NCBI GenBank assembly: GCA_963705545.1
Contig: CAVPJX010000005.1
Location: forward strand, 62,001-126,000
Direction: 5' to 3'
DNA: 64,000 nt
Source of the DNA: DATBLY01 sp963705545
GTDB taxonomy: Bacteria > Actinomycetota > UBA4738 > HRBIN12
Shown here piece after piece: positions 53,990-61,858 of this stretch. A program made the position numbers and the translations under genes. The first letter of the stretch is position 1. Each line of letters begins with the position of its first letter. The notes under the pieces were generated by a model, which was not told the DNA's origin, ran no database searches, and saw nothing but the letters and a program-made list of their open reading frames with translations.

Positions 53990-55060
53990 TCACGCCGGGA
54001 GCGCGACCACGGTCCCAGCTCGTGAGCTCTCGCGCGCCGCCTCGAGCACCTCGAGGCCCTCGATCGCGTCATCGACGTCGACGGGTTCCGGGCCGCCGGT
54101 CCTCAGCGCATCGGCCATGCCTCGGTAGTACGCGGCGTAGTCCCCGGCTTCCGTTGGGACCGGTCGGCCGCCTGAGCGGTCGACGATCCGACCCCAGCGC
54201 TCTTCGGGCTCGGTGCCCCAGCCGGGGTCGGCCGGCGAACCGCCGGCCGCCAGCGCGTCCTCCTGGGGATCCAGTCCGAACTTCTCGAACGCGCCTCCGA
54301 GCCCCAGGACGCGGAAACGTGGCCCGCCGATCGCGGCCGTCGCGCTCGCCCACAGGTGGGACCGGACCCCGCTCGGATGGGCCAGCGCGACGAAGACGTC
54401 GTCGTCGATCTCGACGCCGGGTCGCCGCAGCTCGGTCTCGGCATAGACGTGGGTCGGCCGTCCGAAGAGCTGGATGGCCTGATCGACGAGGTGGCTGCCG
54501 AGGTCCCACAGGAGGCCACCGGCTTCGCCGAGAGCACCCCGCTCGCGCCAGCCGTCGTCGCGTTCCGGGCGCCAGCGCTCGAACCGCGACTCGAACCGGA
54601 AGACGGGCCCGAGGGCGCCATCGTCGAGCAGGCGCCTCACGGTCAGGAAGTCGCCGTCCCAGCGCCGGTTCTGGAACACGCTGAGCAGCAGTCCCCGCTC
54701 ATCGGCGAGGGTCGCCAGGGCGCGACCCTCGTGGGCGGACGCGGCGAGCGGCTTGTCGACGACGACGGCGAGTCCCGCCTCAAGCCCGGCCGTCGCGAGC
54801 GGGACGTGGGCGACGTTCGGCGTGCAGACGATCACGAGGTCGTGCGCGCCCGCGTCGGCCCAGAGCGCCTCGGCGGTGTCGACGATCCGCGCGTCCGGGT
54901 AGCGCGCCGCCGCGCGCTCGCGCCGGCCGCGATCGCTCGTCACGATCGTGACGAGCTGCAGAGCGGGCTCCGCGTGGACGAGCGGCGCGTGGAAGACCTC
55001 GCCGCCCAGCCCGAACCCGATCAGCGCGACGCGGATCGGCGCGGACGGGTCGGTGAGCAT
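53990..55060 (-). CDS. Gfo/Idh/MocA-family oxidoreductase, second copy
   Basis: 356-residue enzyme of the YdgJ-like branch. Rossmann loop ALIGFGLGGEVFHAP, then VVVDKPLAAS (DKP in place of EKP), SVFQNRRWDGDFLTVR and GGLLWDLGSHLVDQAI. It follows the SDR by 27 bases in the same direction and probably begins the operon. The ATG at 55060 is 6 bases after a TAGGCT box. Sugar or inositol-type substrate expected. Confidence 0.88.
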   Translation of the reverse strand: MLTDPSAPIRVALIGFGLGGEVFHAPLVHAEPALQLVTIVTSDRGRRERAAARYPDARIVDTAEALWADAGAHDLVIVCTPNVAHVPLATAGLEAGLAVVVDKPLAASAHEGRALATLADERGLLLSVFQNRRWDGDFLTVRRLLDDGALGPVFRFESRFERWRPERDDGWRERGALGEAGGLLWDLGSHLVDQAIQLFGRPTHVYAETELRRPGVEIDDDVFVALAHPSGVRSHLWASATAAIGGPRFRVLGLGGAFEKFGLDPQEDALAAGGSPADPGWGTEPEERWGRIVDRSGGRPVPTEAGDYAAYYRGMADALRTGGPEPVDVDDAIEGLEVLEAARESSRAGTVVALPA

Positions 55061-55072
55061 CGGCAGAGCCTA
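55061..55072 (-). promoter_or_regulatory. Leaderless -10 box of the Gfo/Idh-SDR operon
   Basis: TAGGCT (55072-55067, minus strand), then 6 bases, then the ATG at 55060. Confidence 0.5.
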
Positions 55073-55105
55073 GCGCTCCGCCCCGGCCGTCCGGACCCTC
55101 GCCCC

Positions 55106-55360
55106 TCAGCCCTGCGGACCGCCCGAGACGACCCAGCGGAACGCCTCGTCCTCCCGTTCCAGCCGTCGCTGCTCGCCGGCGAACGCGACCACCATCCCGA
55201 CCCACGCGAGCGCGAACCCGACGCCCAGCGCGAACAGCCCGCCGACCTCGTAGATCCCGAGCACGATCGCGAGGAAGCCGAGCGCGAGGAGCGCGTTGCC
55301 CGCTCCGGTCCACGGATCGAACCGTCGGGTGCGGACCTCCGGACGCGGTTCCGTCTTCAC
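55106..55360 (-). CDS. Small two-helix membrane protein
   Basis: 84 residues with two hydrophobic segments (ALLALGFLAIVLGIYEVGG and FALGVGFALAWVGMVVAFA) and a polar, charged C-terminus. GTG start at 55360, 2 bases after the stop of the next small gene upstream, so they share a transcript. No recognised family. Confidence 0.6.
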   Translation of the reverse strand: MKTEPRPEVRTRRFDPWTGAGNALLALGFLAIVLGIYEVGGLFALGVGFALAWVGMVVAFAGEQRRLEREDEAFRWVVSGGPQG

Positions 55361-55362
55361 GG

Positions 55363-55587
55363 CTACACGGGGATCCGGGCAAGCGCAGCGTCGAGCAGCT
55401 GCGAGGCCCGGGCCGTCGTGGGATCCTCGGCCGCGCCGGACCGCTCCTCTAGGAGCTGCCGCGCGCGGACGATCGCGACGCGCCGTTCCCCGGCCACGTC
55501 CAGCAACGTCGCCACCGCCAGGTCCGGATCGTCGTCGTCTCGCGCCACGTCGAGAGCCCGTTCGGCCACCGTCTCCGCCGTCGTCAT
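55363..55587 (-). CDS. Small acidic hypothetical protein
   Basis: 74-residue, helix-rich acidic protein starting MTTAETVAERALDVARDDDD. AGGAGG lies 5 bases before the ATG at 55587, which supports it as a real gene. It precedes the two-helix membrane protein. Not recognised. Confidence 0.6.
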   Translation of the reverse strand: MTTAETVAERALDVARDDDDPDLAVATLLDVAGERRVAIVRARQLLEERSGAAEDPTTARASQLLDAALARIPV

Positions 55588-55719
55588 GCCGTCCTCCTTC
55601 GTCCGTGTCGCCGCGCGGTCGGCGCGGCTCGTTGGCAGGCGATAGGCCGGAGACGGCCCGTCGCACGCGGACGGTGGATACGTCGGGGGGTTCGAGCGCC
55701 CGCCGAAGCGCCGGGCCGG

Positions 55720-56094
55720 CTACCGGCTGACCGAGGAGGGCGGGCCGCGGCGCGCGAGGCCGAACGACAGGGGCGCGAGCGACAGCAGGGACGCGGGGAA
55801 GCCTCCGTCCCCGACCGCGATCGGGGGGAACGACGTCGAGCTCGCGGCGGCGTCCGCCAGGCCCGGGAAGGCCCGCGGGGACCCGCCCCGCTCGTGGCGC
55901 GTCGAGGAGACCGGGCGATCCGAGGCGATCACGGCGAGCACGTCCACCCGCTCGATCGAGGGATGCGGCGAGCTGTGGACGATCGGGGCACCGGCGTCGG
56001 CCGGCCCCATCACCCAGCCGACCACCGACCAGGCGAGCATCGCGCAGACGACGACCGTCGCACCGCGCGAGGACACGGACCGCCCGAGCCGCAT
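55720..56094 (-). CDS. Hypothetical protein with N-terminal membrane segment
   Basis: 124 residues with a basic start, one hydrophobic segment at about residues 12-29 (a signal or anchor) and a low-complexity Ser/Pro/Gly remainder. A TAGGCT box stands 5 bases before the ATG at 56094, which supports the call. No family recognised, and the C-terminal half could be non-coding. It overlaps nothing on this strand. Confidence 0.45.
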   Translation of the reverse strand: MRLGRSVSSRGATVVVCAMLAWSVVGWVMGPADAGAPIVHSSPHPSIERVDVLAVIASDRPVSSTRHERGGSPRAFPGLADAAASSTSFPPIAVGDGGFPASLLSLAPLSFGLARRGPPSSVSR

Positions 56095-56105
56095 GGTCGA
56101 GCCTA
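56095..56105 (-). promoter_or_regulatory. Leaderless -10 box
   Basis: TAGGCT (56105-56100, minus strand), then 5 bases, then the ATG at 56094. Confidence 0.4.
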
Positions 56106-56164
56106 GGCTCGGACCGATCGAGCCCGCAACCTCCCCCGACGGTCTCCGCAGGGACCCCGGGATC

Positions 56165-57538
56165 TCAGAGCGAGATCCGGCTCCGAGGCACGAACCGACC
56201 CTGCCCGGGGGCACCGTGGAACTCGCCGTCCTTGACGAGGACGTTGCCCCGCTGCAGCACGACCTCCGGCAACCCCCGGACCTTCCGGCCCTCGTACGCC
56301 GAGTAGTCGACCCGCATGTGGTGCGTCGACGCCGAGATCGTCCGTTCGACGTTCGGGTCGAACACGACGATGTCGGCGTCGAACCCGGGCGCGATCGTGC
56401 CCTTCTTCGGATACAGACCGAACATCCGCGCGGGGGCGGTCGCGACCAGTTCGACGAAGCGGTTCAGCCCGATGTGTCCGTTCGTCACGCCCTCGTACAG
56501 CAGCGTGAAGCGATCCTCGACCGAGGGGAGCCCGTTCGGGATCTTCGAGAAGTCGTCCTTGCCGAGCTCCTTCTGGCCCACGTAGTTGAACGGCGCGTGG
56601 TCCGTCGAGACCACCTGGAGGTCCCCGGCCTTCAGGCCGCTCCACAGCTCCTCCTGATGGTCGGCGGTCCGCAGCGGGGGCGAGCAGACGTACTTCGCGC
56701 CCTCGAAGCCGGGGCGGGCCATGTCGTCGATCGACAGGTACAGGTACTGCGGGCAGGTCTCCGCGAAGGCCGGCATCCCGCGGTCGCGCGCCTCGCGGAC
56801 GGCGTTGAGCGCGTCGCGCGACGACAGGTGGACGATGTACGCAGGGGTGCCGGCGAGCTCCGCGAGCTTGAACACGCGGTGCACGGCCTCGCCCTCCATC
56901 ACCGGCGGACGGGTCAGGCCGTGGTTCACCGGCGCGGTCTTCCCCTCGTCCAGGAACTGCCGCACGAGCACGTCGATCGGGCCGCCGTTCTCCGCGTGCA
57001 TCATGATCAGCGCGCCCGAGTCGGCCGCCTGGCGCATCGCGCGGAAGATCGACGCGTCGTCGAGCATGAACACGCCCGGGTACGCCATGAAGAGCTTGAA
57101 CGAGGTCACGCCCTCGCCGACGAGCTCGTCCATCTCCTTGAGGACCCCGTCGTTCACCTCGCGGACGATCACGTGGAAGCCGTAGTCCGTGGTCGCGTTC
57201 TTCGCCTTGTCGAACCATCGGTCCAACCCCTGACGCAGGCCCTCTCCGTAGTCCTGCAGCGCGAAGTCCACGATCGTCGTGGTGCCGCCGAACGCGGCCG
57301 CGCGGGTACCGGTCTCGAAATCGTCCGAGCAGAAGCTGCCCCCGAACGGGAGCTCCATGTGGGTGTGGACGTCGACGCCGCCGGGCATCACGTACTTGCC
57401 GGTCGCGTCGATCGTGACGTCGGCCTGCACCGACATCTCGACCCCGATCGCGGCGACCTTCTCGTCCTCGATCACGACGTCGGCCGGCGTCGTCTCGGTG
57501 GCGGTCACCACCGTCCCGCCGGAGATCAGCGTCCTCAT
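56165..57538 (-). CDS. hydA: Dihydropyrimidinase / hydantoinase
   Basis: 457-residue cyclic amidohydrolase. Metal ligands are H58 and H60 in VDVHTHMELP, the carboxylated lysine K148 in SFKLFMAYPG, then MMHAENGG, YIVHLSS and STDHAPF. It opens the ring of dihydrouracil/dihydrothymine or hydantoins. Length is normal. ATG at 57538 behind GGAGGGAGGGG. A TAGGCT box lies at 57576-57571 on the minus strand. MmsA, which uses a thymine breakdown product, is 2.3 kb away on the other strand, so reductive pyrimidine catabolism is plausible. Confidence 0.93.
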   Translation of the reverse strand: MRTLISGGTVVTATETTPADVVIEDEKVAAIGVEMSVQADVTIDATGKYVMPGGVDVHTHMELPFGGSFCSDDFETGTRAAAFGGTTTIVDFALQDYGEGLRQGLDRWFDKAKNATTDYGFHVIVREVNDGVLKEMDELVGEGVTSFKLFMAYPGVFMLDDASIFRAMRQAADSGALIMMHAENGGPIDVLVRQFLDEGKTAPVNHGLTRPPVMEGEAVHRVFKLAELAGTPAYIVHLSSRDALNAVREARDRGMPAFAETCPQYLYLSIDDMARPGFEGAKYVCSPPLRTADHQEELWSGLKAGDLQVVSTDHAPFNYVGQKELGKDDFSKIPNGLPSVEDRFTLLYEGVTNGHIGLNRFVELVATAPARMFGLYPKKGTIAPGFDADIVVFDPNVERTISASTHHMRVDYSAYEGRKVRGLPEVVLQRGNVLVKDGEFHGAPGQGRFVPRSRISL

Positions 57539-57570
57539 CGGCCCCTCCCTCCTGCCAGGCTCGGTGGGTC

Positions 57571-57576
57571 AGCCTA
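57571..57576 (-). promoter_or_regulatory. -10 box of the dihydropyrimidinase gene
   Basis: TAGGCT on the minus strand, 32 bases before the ATG at 57538, so this transcript would have a leader with a ribosome site, unlike the leaderless cases. Confidence 0.4.
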
Positions 57577-57671
57577 GCGGAGCGGGCCCGTGAGGTCCGA
57601 CGTTGGCAGGGACGCGGGATCGACCCCATCGGGGCGGCGATCGGTCCAAGCGGGGATCGCCTCACGCATCC

Positions 57672-57842
57672 TCAGCGGCGACGGCGAGCCTCGTGGATCC
57701 GAACCGTGCCGTCAGCCTCCCCGTCGGCGAAGGGGGATCCGCGCCCGCGCCCGGGAACGATGCCCAGCTCGACGAGCCGGTCCACGAACTCCACGGAGAC
57801 GCCGGCTCGAACGGCCAGCTCTTCACGCGTCGCTCCGGCCAT
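57672..57842 (-). pseudogene. Truncated MerR-type helix-turn-helix remnant
   Basis: 56-codon frame beginning MAGATREELAVRAGVSVEFV and continuing DRLVELGIVPG. This is the MerR-like N-terminal domain that heads many actinobacterial class III adenylate cyclases. The homologous region loses its frame around HEARRRR and then stops, with no cyclase domain following. It is either a remnant of a lost cyclase or a small stand-alone regulator. A TAGCAT box 9 bases upstream of the ATG could be its promoter. Confidence 0.45.
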
Positions 57843-57911
57843 CGCTTCGTGATGCTAGTGGCTCATTCCGCACCGGTGCGCGTCCGCCCGGGGCGTCACG
57901 TCGAACCTGCC

Positions 57912-57923
57912 TATCCTTCGGGG
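57912..57923 (+). promoter_or_regulatory. Leaderless -10 box of the YgfZ-like gene
   Basis: TATCCT at 57912-57917, then 6 bases, then the ATG at 57924. Confidence 0.5.
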
Positions 57924-58778
57924 ATGAAGCCGAACGTCGAGCGGCTCGCGGAGGGAACGGCGTTCGTCGACGTCTCGGCGATGCGGGTCATCGACGTTTC
58001 CGGTTCCGACGCCCGCACCTGGCTGAACGATCTCGTCTCGGCCGACCTGAGCGATCTCGATCCGGGGAGCGCGCGTCCGACGTTGCTCCTCGCGCCGACC
58101 GGGGGGATCCGGGCGGCGTTCACCGTGGTCCCGGAGGAGGAAGCGCTCCTGCTGCTCCAGGACCCGTCCCAGCAGCCCTCGATCTCCGAGCTGCTGGCGC
58201 CCTACGTGCTGTCATCAGATGTCACCCTGGCCGATCGCACGGGCGAGCTCTCGATCTTCGCGTTCCCGGGCCTCGCGCGACCTCCGGAGGTCGCGGGGGC
58301 TCGCGCGTCGGCGCCGTCGGCATTGGGCGTGGGGTCCGATCTGCTCGCCCTCGGGTCGGAGCGCGACCGGATCGCGTCGGAGCTGGAAGAGCGCTTCGCG
58401 CGCGCGACCGACGACGACGCGGAGGCGTGGCGGATCGCGGCCGGGATCCCACGGGTCGGGGTCGATACGGCCGAGGGCGATCTACCGCAGGAGGCCGCGC
58501 TCGACGATTCGGTCGCGTTCGACAAGGGATGCTTCGTCGGGCAGGAGGCGGTCGCGAAGACCCGCAACCTCGGCCATCCGCGCCGGGTGCTCTTGCCGTT
58601 CACGGCCGAGGGTCAGGTCGGAGCCGGCGAGGCGGTGCGCGTCGACGACGAGGTCGTGGGCTCGATCACGAGCGCGGCGCGCCTCGCCGACGGCATCCAC
58701 GGGCTGGCGCGGATCCGGTGGGCTGATCGCGCGCGCCCGCTCCGGACCGAGTCGGGCATCGCGCTCACCGTGCGGTAG
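57924..58778 (+). CDS. ygfZ: YgfZ/GcvT-family folate-binding protein
   Basis: 284-residue tetrahydrofolate-binding protein of iron-sulfur-cluster biogenesis. The hallmark KGCFVGQE is present, preceded by AWRIAAGIPRVGVD. The N-terminal part has FVDVSAMRVIDVSGSDA. ATG at 57924 was preferred to an upstream frame extension because of the TATCCT box. It stands alone; the Rieske and [2Fe-2S] proteins nearby are possible clients only in a general sense. Confidence 0.9.
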   Translation: MKPNVERLAEGTAFVDVSAMRVIDVSGSDARTWLNDLVSADLSDLDPGSARPTLLLAPTGGIRAAFTVVPEEEALLLLQDPSQQPSISELLAPYVLSSDVTLADRTGELSIFAFPGLARPPEVAGARASAPSALGVGSDLLALGSERDRIASELEERFARATDDDAEAWRIAAGIPRVGVDTAEGDLPQEAALDDSVAFDKGCFVGQEAVAKTRNLGHPRRVLLPFTAEGQVGAGEAVRVDDEVVGSITSAARLADGIHGLARIRWADRARPLRTESGIALTVR

Positions 58779-58893
58779 TCCGGATCGTTCCGGGAACGCA
58801 GCGGCGAGGGCTCGAGGGGCTTCCGGCGCCCGACGGTCGCGTCCGCCAGACTGCCCCATCCCAGGAGCACCACGCGCGTGGCAGGATGCCGGC

Positions 58894-59766
58894 ATGATCG
58901 ATCTGAGCGTCCCTGACGGGTTCGGCCTCGGGGATCTGTCCACGCGGTGGGTGTTCGACCCGTTCGTCGTGCTGGCGATCGCGGCTTCGGCCTGGCTCTA
59001 CGTGTCGGGCCTTCGGCGGCTCCGGACGTCGGGCCGACCGTTCCCTCGCCGGTGGGCGGCGTGCTGGCTCTTCGGCCTCGGTGCGATCGCGCTGGCCCTG
59101 GTGTCGCCGATCGATGCGTACGCGGACGCCTCGCTCTGGGTGCACATGGTGCAGCACCTGCTCCTGACGGTCGTCGCGCCGCCGTTGCTGGCGCTCGGCG
59201 CGCCGGTGACCCTCGCGCTGCGTGCCGCGAGCCCGGACGTGCGTCGGCGGTGGCTCGTGCCGGTCCTGCGCAGCCGCCCGGTCGCCGTGCTGGCGAACCC
59301 CGTCGTCGGGTGGGCGCTCTTCGTGGGCACGCCGTTCGCGATCCACTTCTCGCCGCTGTTCGACCTGGCGCTGCGGAACGACGCTGTGCACGCCGCGGAG
59401 CACGCGCTGTGGCTCGGAACGGCGCTCGTGTACTGGTGGCCGATCGTTGGCCGCGACCCGATGCCGCATCGGATGAGCTACCCGGCCCGCATGCTCTCGA
59501 TGATCCTGACGATGCCGGCGACGTCCTTCGTCGCGGTGGCGCTGTACGGCGCGTCGGCCCCGCTCTACCCGACGTACGCCGGGTTACCGGAGCCGTGGGG
59601 CTCGCTCGCCCTGGGGTCGCAGCGCGTAGCCGCCGTGATCATGTGGGTCGTCGGGAACCTCGCGATGGTGCTGGCGATGTTGATCTGTGCGAGCGCCTGG
59701 CGGCGCGACGAGGAGCGCCGCGTCGCGAGCGCCGTCCTCGTCGCGGGCGCCTCCACGCCGGGCTGA
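58894..59766 (+). CDS. ctaG: CtaG-type cytochrome c oxidase assembly protein
   Basis: 290-residue membrane protein with about seven helices. WVHMVQHLLLTVVAPPLLALG contains the family histidines and is quoted here in parts: WVHMVQHLLL at about residues 88-97, then PPLLALGAP. FAIHFSPLFD and HAAEHALWLG add further conserved histidines. The caa3_CtaG family aids oxidase assembly, perhaps copper delivery. ATG at 58894 is 6 bases after CAGGAT, a weak -10 box. Confidence 0.85.
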   Translation: MIDLSVPDGFGLGDLSTRWVFDPFVVLAIAASAWLYVSGLRRLRTSGRPFPRRWAACWLFGLGAIALALVSPIDAYADASLWVHMVQHLLLTVVAPPLLALGAPVTLALRAASPDVRRRWLVPVLRSRPVAVLANPVVGWALFVGTPFAIHFSPLFDLALRNDAVHAAEHALWLGTALVYWWPIVGRDPMPHRMSYPARMLSMILTMPATSFVAVALYGASAPLYPTYAGLPEPWGSLALGSQRVAAVIMWVVGNLAMVLAMLICASAWRRDEERRVASAVLVAGASTPG

Positions 59767-59825
59767 GGTATACCTGGGTCTCCGGAACGAGCGATCGCCA
59801 CGGGCGGGACGAGAGGAGCTGGGCG

Positions 59826-61316
59826 ATGGAGCGGATCAACCACTGGATCGGCGGGAAGATCGTCGTGGGCGAGTCCGGCCGCACCGGCCCCGTGTTCGAC
59901 CCGGCGACCGGCCGGCAGACGCACGAGGTGGACCTCGCGTCGGCCGAGGAGGTCGGCCAGGCCGTCGCGTCGGCGGCCGAGGCGTTCCCGGCCTGGCGCG
60001 CGACCTCGCTCAGCAAACGGGCCGAGGTCATGTTCCGGATCCACGACCTCGTCGAGGAGCACAAGGTCGAGCTCGCCCGGATCCTGACGGCGCAGCACGG
60101 GAAGGTGCTGTCCGACGCGGCCGGCGAGGTGCAGCGCGGCCTGGAGAACCTCGAGTACGCGACCGGCATCCCGAGCCTGATGCGCGGAGGGTTCTCCGAG
60201 CAGGTCTCGACCGGCGTCGACGTGTACTCGATCCGCCAGCCCCTCGGGGTCGTCGCCGGCATCACGCCGTTCAACTTCCCCGCGATGGTCCCGATGTGGA
60301 TGTTCGCGAACGCGATCGCCTGCGGGAACACGTTCGTGCTGAAGCCCTCCGAGAAGGACCCCGGCGCCTCGATGCTGATCGCGGAGCTCCTGAAGGAGGC
60401 GGGCGTGCCCGACGGCGTGTTCAACGTCGTGCACGGGGACAAGGTGGCCGTCGATGCGATCCTCGAGCACCCGACGATCCAGGCGGTGTCCTTCGTCGGC
60501 TCGACGCCGATCGCGCGCTACATCTACGAGACCGGGACGAAGCACGGGAAGCGGGTCCAGGCGCTCGGCGGCGCGAAGAACCACATGATCGTGCTGCCCG
60601 ACGCCGACCTCGACATGGCGGCCGACGCCGCGGTCTCGGCCGGGTACGGCAGCGCGGGCGAGCGCTGCATGGCGGTCTCCGCCCTGGTGGCGGTCGGCGG
60701 GATCGGAGACGAGCTCGTGCGGCGGATCGCCGAGCGCCTGCCGAACGTGAAGGTCGGCGGCGGCACCGAGCCCGAGGTCGAGATGGGACCGCTCGTGACG
60801 CGGGAGCACCGCGACAAGGTGGCGTCGTACCTCGACAGCGGCGCTGCGCAGGGCGCGACCGTCGTGCGCGACGGCCGCGAGGATCCCGTGTTCGACCGCG
60901 AGGGCTTCTTCCTGGGCGTATCGCTGCTCGATCACGTGACCCCCCAGATGGACGCGTACCGGGACGAGATCTTCGGGCCGGTCCTGTCGGTCGTGCGGGT
61001 CGATACCTACGACGAGGCCGTCCGTCTGGTGAACGAGAACCCCTACGGCAACGGCGTGGCGATCTTCACGCGCGACGGCGGCGCCGCGCGGCAGTTCCAG
61101 TTCGAGATCGAGGCGGGCATGGTCGGCGTGAACGTGCCGATCCCGGTGCCGGTCGCCTACTACTCGTTCGGCGGCTGGAAGTCGTCGCTCTTCGGCGACA
61201 ACCACATGTACGGACCGGAGGGCGTGCATTTCTATACGCGCGGCAAGGTCGTCACCTCCCGCTGGCCCGACCCGTCCACGTCCACCGTGGACCTCGGCTT
61301 CCCGAGGACCCGATGA
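59826..61316 (+). CDS. mmsA: Methylmalonate-semialdehyde dehydrogenase (CoA-acylating)
   Basis: 496-residue aldehyde dehydrogenase. Catalytic C281 is in SAGERCMAVS. GGAKNH at 248-253 lacks the general-base glutamate, as in MmsA. PFNFPAMVPMWM and the family start INHWIGGK are also present. It turns methylmalonate or malonate semialdehyde into propionyl- or acetyl-CoA, in valine, thymine, beta-alanine or inositol breakdown. GAGGAG lies upstream of the ATG at 59826. The DinB-like gene overlaps its stop by 4 bases. Confidence 0.95.
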   Translation: MERINHWIGGKIVVGESGRTGPVFDPATGRQTHEVDLASAEEVGQAVASAAEAFPAWRATSLSKRAEVMFRIHDLVEEHKVELARILTAQHGKVLSDAAGEVQRGLENLEYATGIPSLMRGGFSEQVSTGVDVYSIRQPLGVVAGITPFNFPAMVPMWMFANAIACGNTFVLKPSEKDPGASMLIAELLKEAGVPDGVFNVVHGDKVAVDAILEHPTIQAVSFVGSTPIARYIYETGTKHGKRVQALGGAKNHMIVLPDADLDMAADAAVSAGYGSAGERCMAVSALVAVGGIGDELVRRIAERLPNVKVGGGTEPEVEMGPLVTREHRDKVASYLDSGAAQGATVVRDGREDPVFDREGFFLGVSLLDHVTPQMDAYRDEIFGPVLSVVRVDTYDEAVRLVNENPYGNGVAIFTRDGGAARQFQFEIEAGMVGVNVPIPVPVAYYSFGGWKSSLFGDNHMYGPEGVHFYTRGKVVTSRWPDPSTSTVDLGFPRTR

Positions 61317-61777
61317 GCGAGCTTGAGGGGATCGCCGTGGACCGTGACGAGCTCCTGCGACGCGAGGCCGGCAACTGGGGAGCCCTCGAGGCGGCGATCG
61401 CGTCGGTGCCGGCCGATCGTCGGACCGAGGCCGGCGTCGTCCCGGGGTGGTCGGTCCGCGACCTGGTCTGGCACTGCGCCCGCTGGTCCGCGTACGTCGC
61501 CGACGTCCTCGCGTCCATCGCGGCCGGCACCTACCAGGACGACGAGCAGCCGGACGGTTGGTTCGAGGACCTGAACACGCGCTGGGCCTCCGAGGCGGCG
61601 ACGGTCGAGTGGGAGACGGTCGAGGCGGAGATGCGGGCCGCCCGCGAGCGGGCGCGCGCCGCCTTCGAGGCGCTGCCCAAGGCCGATGCCGCCAGCGTCG
61701 AATGGTTCACCGACGAGACGGTGGACCATTACGCCGAGCACGCGGCCGAGATCGCCGCCTTCGCCCGCCGCGCCTGA
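61313..61777 (+). CDS. DinB/mycothiol-dependent maleylpyruvate-isomerase-like protein
   Basis: 154-residue four-helix protein. Putative metal-binding histidines are in DLVWHCARW and VDHYAEHAAEI. PGWSVRDLVWH is the typical first-motif context. The superfamily includes mycothiol- or bacillithiol-dependent transferases. Translationally coupled to mmsA by ATGA. Precise reaction unknown. Confidence 0.82.
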   Translation: MSELEGIAVDRDELLRREAGNWGALEAAIASVPADRRTEAGVVPGWSVRDLVWHCARWSAYVADVLASIAAGTYQDDEQPDGWFEDLNTRWASEAATVEWETVEAEMRAARERARAAFEALPKADAASVEWFTDETVDHYAEHAAEIAAFARRA

Positions 61778-61858
61778 CGTTCCCGGCCCGCGGGTTCACG
61801 TCCGCGCGACGCCGGGCCCTATCCTGTCCTCGGCAACCCATCCGCAGGAGCGATCCCG

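Noticed and set aside
57539..57923. A tRNA gene in the gene-poor stretch
   Set aside because: No cloverleaf with a TTCGAAT-type T-loop could be drawn; the region holds a promoter box and the HTH remnant.
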